Of a stretch of 6,372 nucleotides of DNA, positions 6,104 through 6,372 are shown one piece after another. The stretch comes from Methanosarcinales archaeon. Lineage in GTDB: Archaea; Halobacteriota; Methanosarcinia; Methanosarcinales; Methanocomedenaceae. Position 1 is the first letter of the stretch; every line of letters starts with the position of its first letter. The position numbers and the translations under genes are program-made. Location of the stretch: contig JAGLRT010000071.1 in assembly GCA_023136155.1 (NCBI GenBank), forward strand, positions 1 through 6,372, read 5' to 3'. The notes below the pieces were generated by a model. That model saw nothing but the letters and a program-made list of their open reading frames with translations. It made no database searches and was not told where the DNA came from.

Positions 6104-6372
6104 TTACCTAAACCACAACCCCTTCTCCTTAAGCTCTTCGATCACACCATTTTTCTCCTCAAACTCCTTCATCCTCAGTTCCTTGCGCCTAATCTTACCA
6201 CTAATAGTCTTAGGCAGCTCCTCAACAAATTCAATCTCCCTCGGATACTTATACGGAGCAGCCACCTGCTTGACATACTGCTGGATATCCACCACAAGCT
6301 CATCCGAAGGCACATACCCCTCCTTCAGCACAACAAAAACCTTAACAACCTCCCCCCTGATCAGGTCAGGGC
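6104..6372 (-). CDS. AMP-forming acyl/acetyl-CoA synthetase, C-terminal end (5'-partial)
   Basis: These are the last 88 or so residues of an ANL-superfamily acyl-CoA synthetase, which adenylates a carboxylate with ATP and transfers the acyl group to CoA in the cytoplasm. The visible part is the mobile C-terminal domain: IRGEVVKVFVVLKEG, then APYKYPREIEFVEELPKT, then the A10 motif PKTISGKIRR, whose lysine (codon at 6194-6196) is the residue that acts in adenylation. The reading continues in frame off the window edge, beyond the internal GTG at 6331. The gene ends with TAA at 6104-6106. The APYKYPREIEF signature and the basic tail fit medium-chain acyl-CoA or acetate-type synthetases; the substrate cannot be decided from this end. 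It is transcribed towards the glycosylation operon and seems unrelated to it. Confidence 0.9.
   Translation of the reverse strand, partial: PDLIRGEVVKVFVVLKEGYVPSDELVVDIQQYVKQVAAPYKYPREIEFVEELPKTISGKIRRKELRMKEFEEKNGVIEELKEKGLWFR

Noticed and set aside
6356..6365. The perfect palindrome CCTGATCAGG near the right edge
   Set aside because: It lies within the synthetase coding sequence where the codons explain it, and a single 10-base palindrome is expected by chance.
6047..6372. A plus-strand frame from ATG 6047 open to the window edge
   Set aside because: It runs antisense through the clearly recognisable acyl-CoA synthetase C-terminus and shows no family resemblance.
1..6372. tRNA, rRNA, CRISPR arrays, insertion sequences or an integrase
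   Set aside because: No cloverleaf, spaced identical repeats, transposase motifs or terminal inverted repeats were seen by eye on either strand.

Overview
The window looks like a chromosome segment of a methanogenic or methane-oxidising euryarchaeon, most likely of the Methanosarcinales/ANME-2 type. The support is a coenzyme F420 biosynthesis gene (cofG), an AglD-like archaeal lipid-linked-sugar glycosyltransferase, a DUF2298 (archaeal/Chloroflexi 'YYY') membrane protein, archaeal-style TATA boxes and Shine-Dalgarno sequences. The lineage is inferred from gene content; no rRNA or other marker is present.

Layout. (1) Positions 1-764 (+) hold the C-terminal three quarters of cofG, cut by the window edge. 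(2) Positions 754-846 are a short, very AT-rich control region. It has two overlapping perfect inverted repeats, a TATA box inside one of them, and an AGGAG ribosome-binding site. (3) Positions 847-5784 (+) form a tight three-gene operon: a GT2 glycosyltransferase fused to a flippase-like membrane domain (AglD architecture), a DUF2298 polytopic membrane protein after a 16-base gap, and a stand-alone flippase-like membrane protein overlapping the previous stop by one base. (4) Positions 5821-6009 (+) are a short tetratricopeptide-repeat ORF that looks like a remnant. (5) Positions 6010-6103 are an intergenic patch with short imperfect repeats. (6) Positions 6104-6372 (-) are the C-terminal end of an AMP-forming acyl/acetyl-CoA synthetase, convergent with the operon and cut by the window edge.

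How the genes may work together. The operon reads as a membrane glycosylation cassette. The GT2 domain would charge a polyprenyl (dolichyl) phosphate with a sugar on the cytoplasmic face. The two related flippase-like membrane modules could help move or present the lipid-linked sugar. The DUF2298 protein, with acidic residues in its first large loop and a soluble C-terminal domain, could be the transferase or another partner on the outer face. The GT2/AglD assignment is well supported by sequence; the role of DUF2298 and the cooperation of the three proteins are inference. The most unusual local point is that the GT2 gene has no ATG, GTG or TTG start compatible with its conserved N-terminus. 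An ATT codon eight bases after a good AGGAG is the best start.
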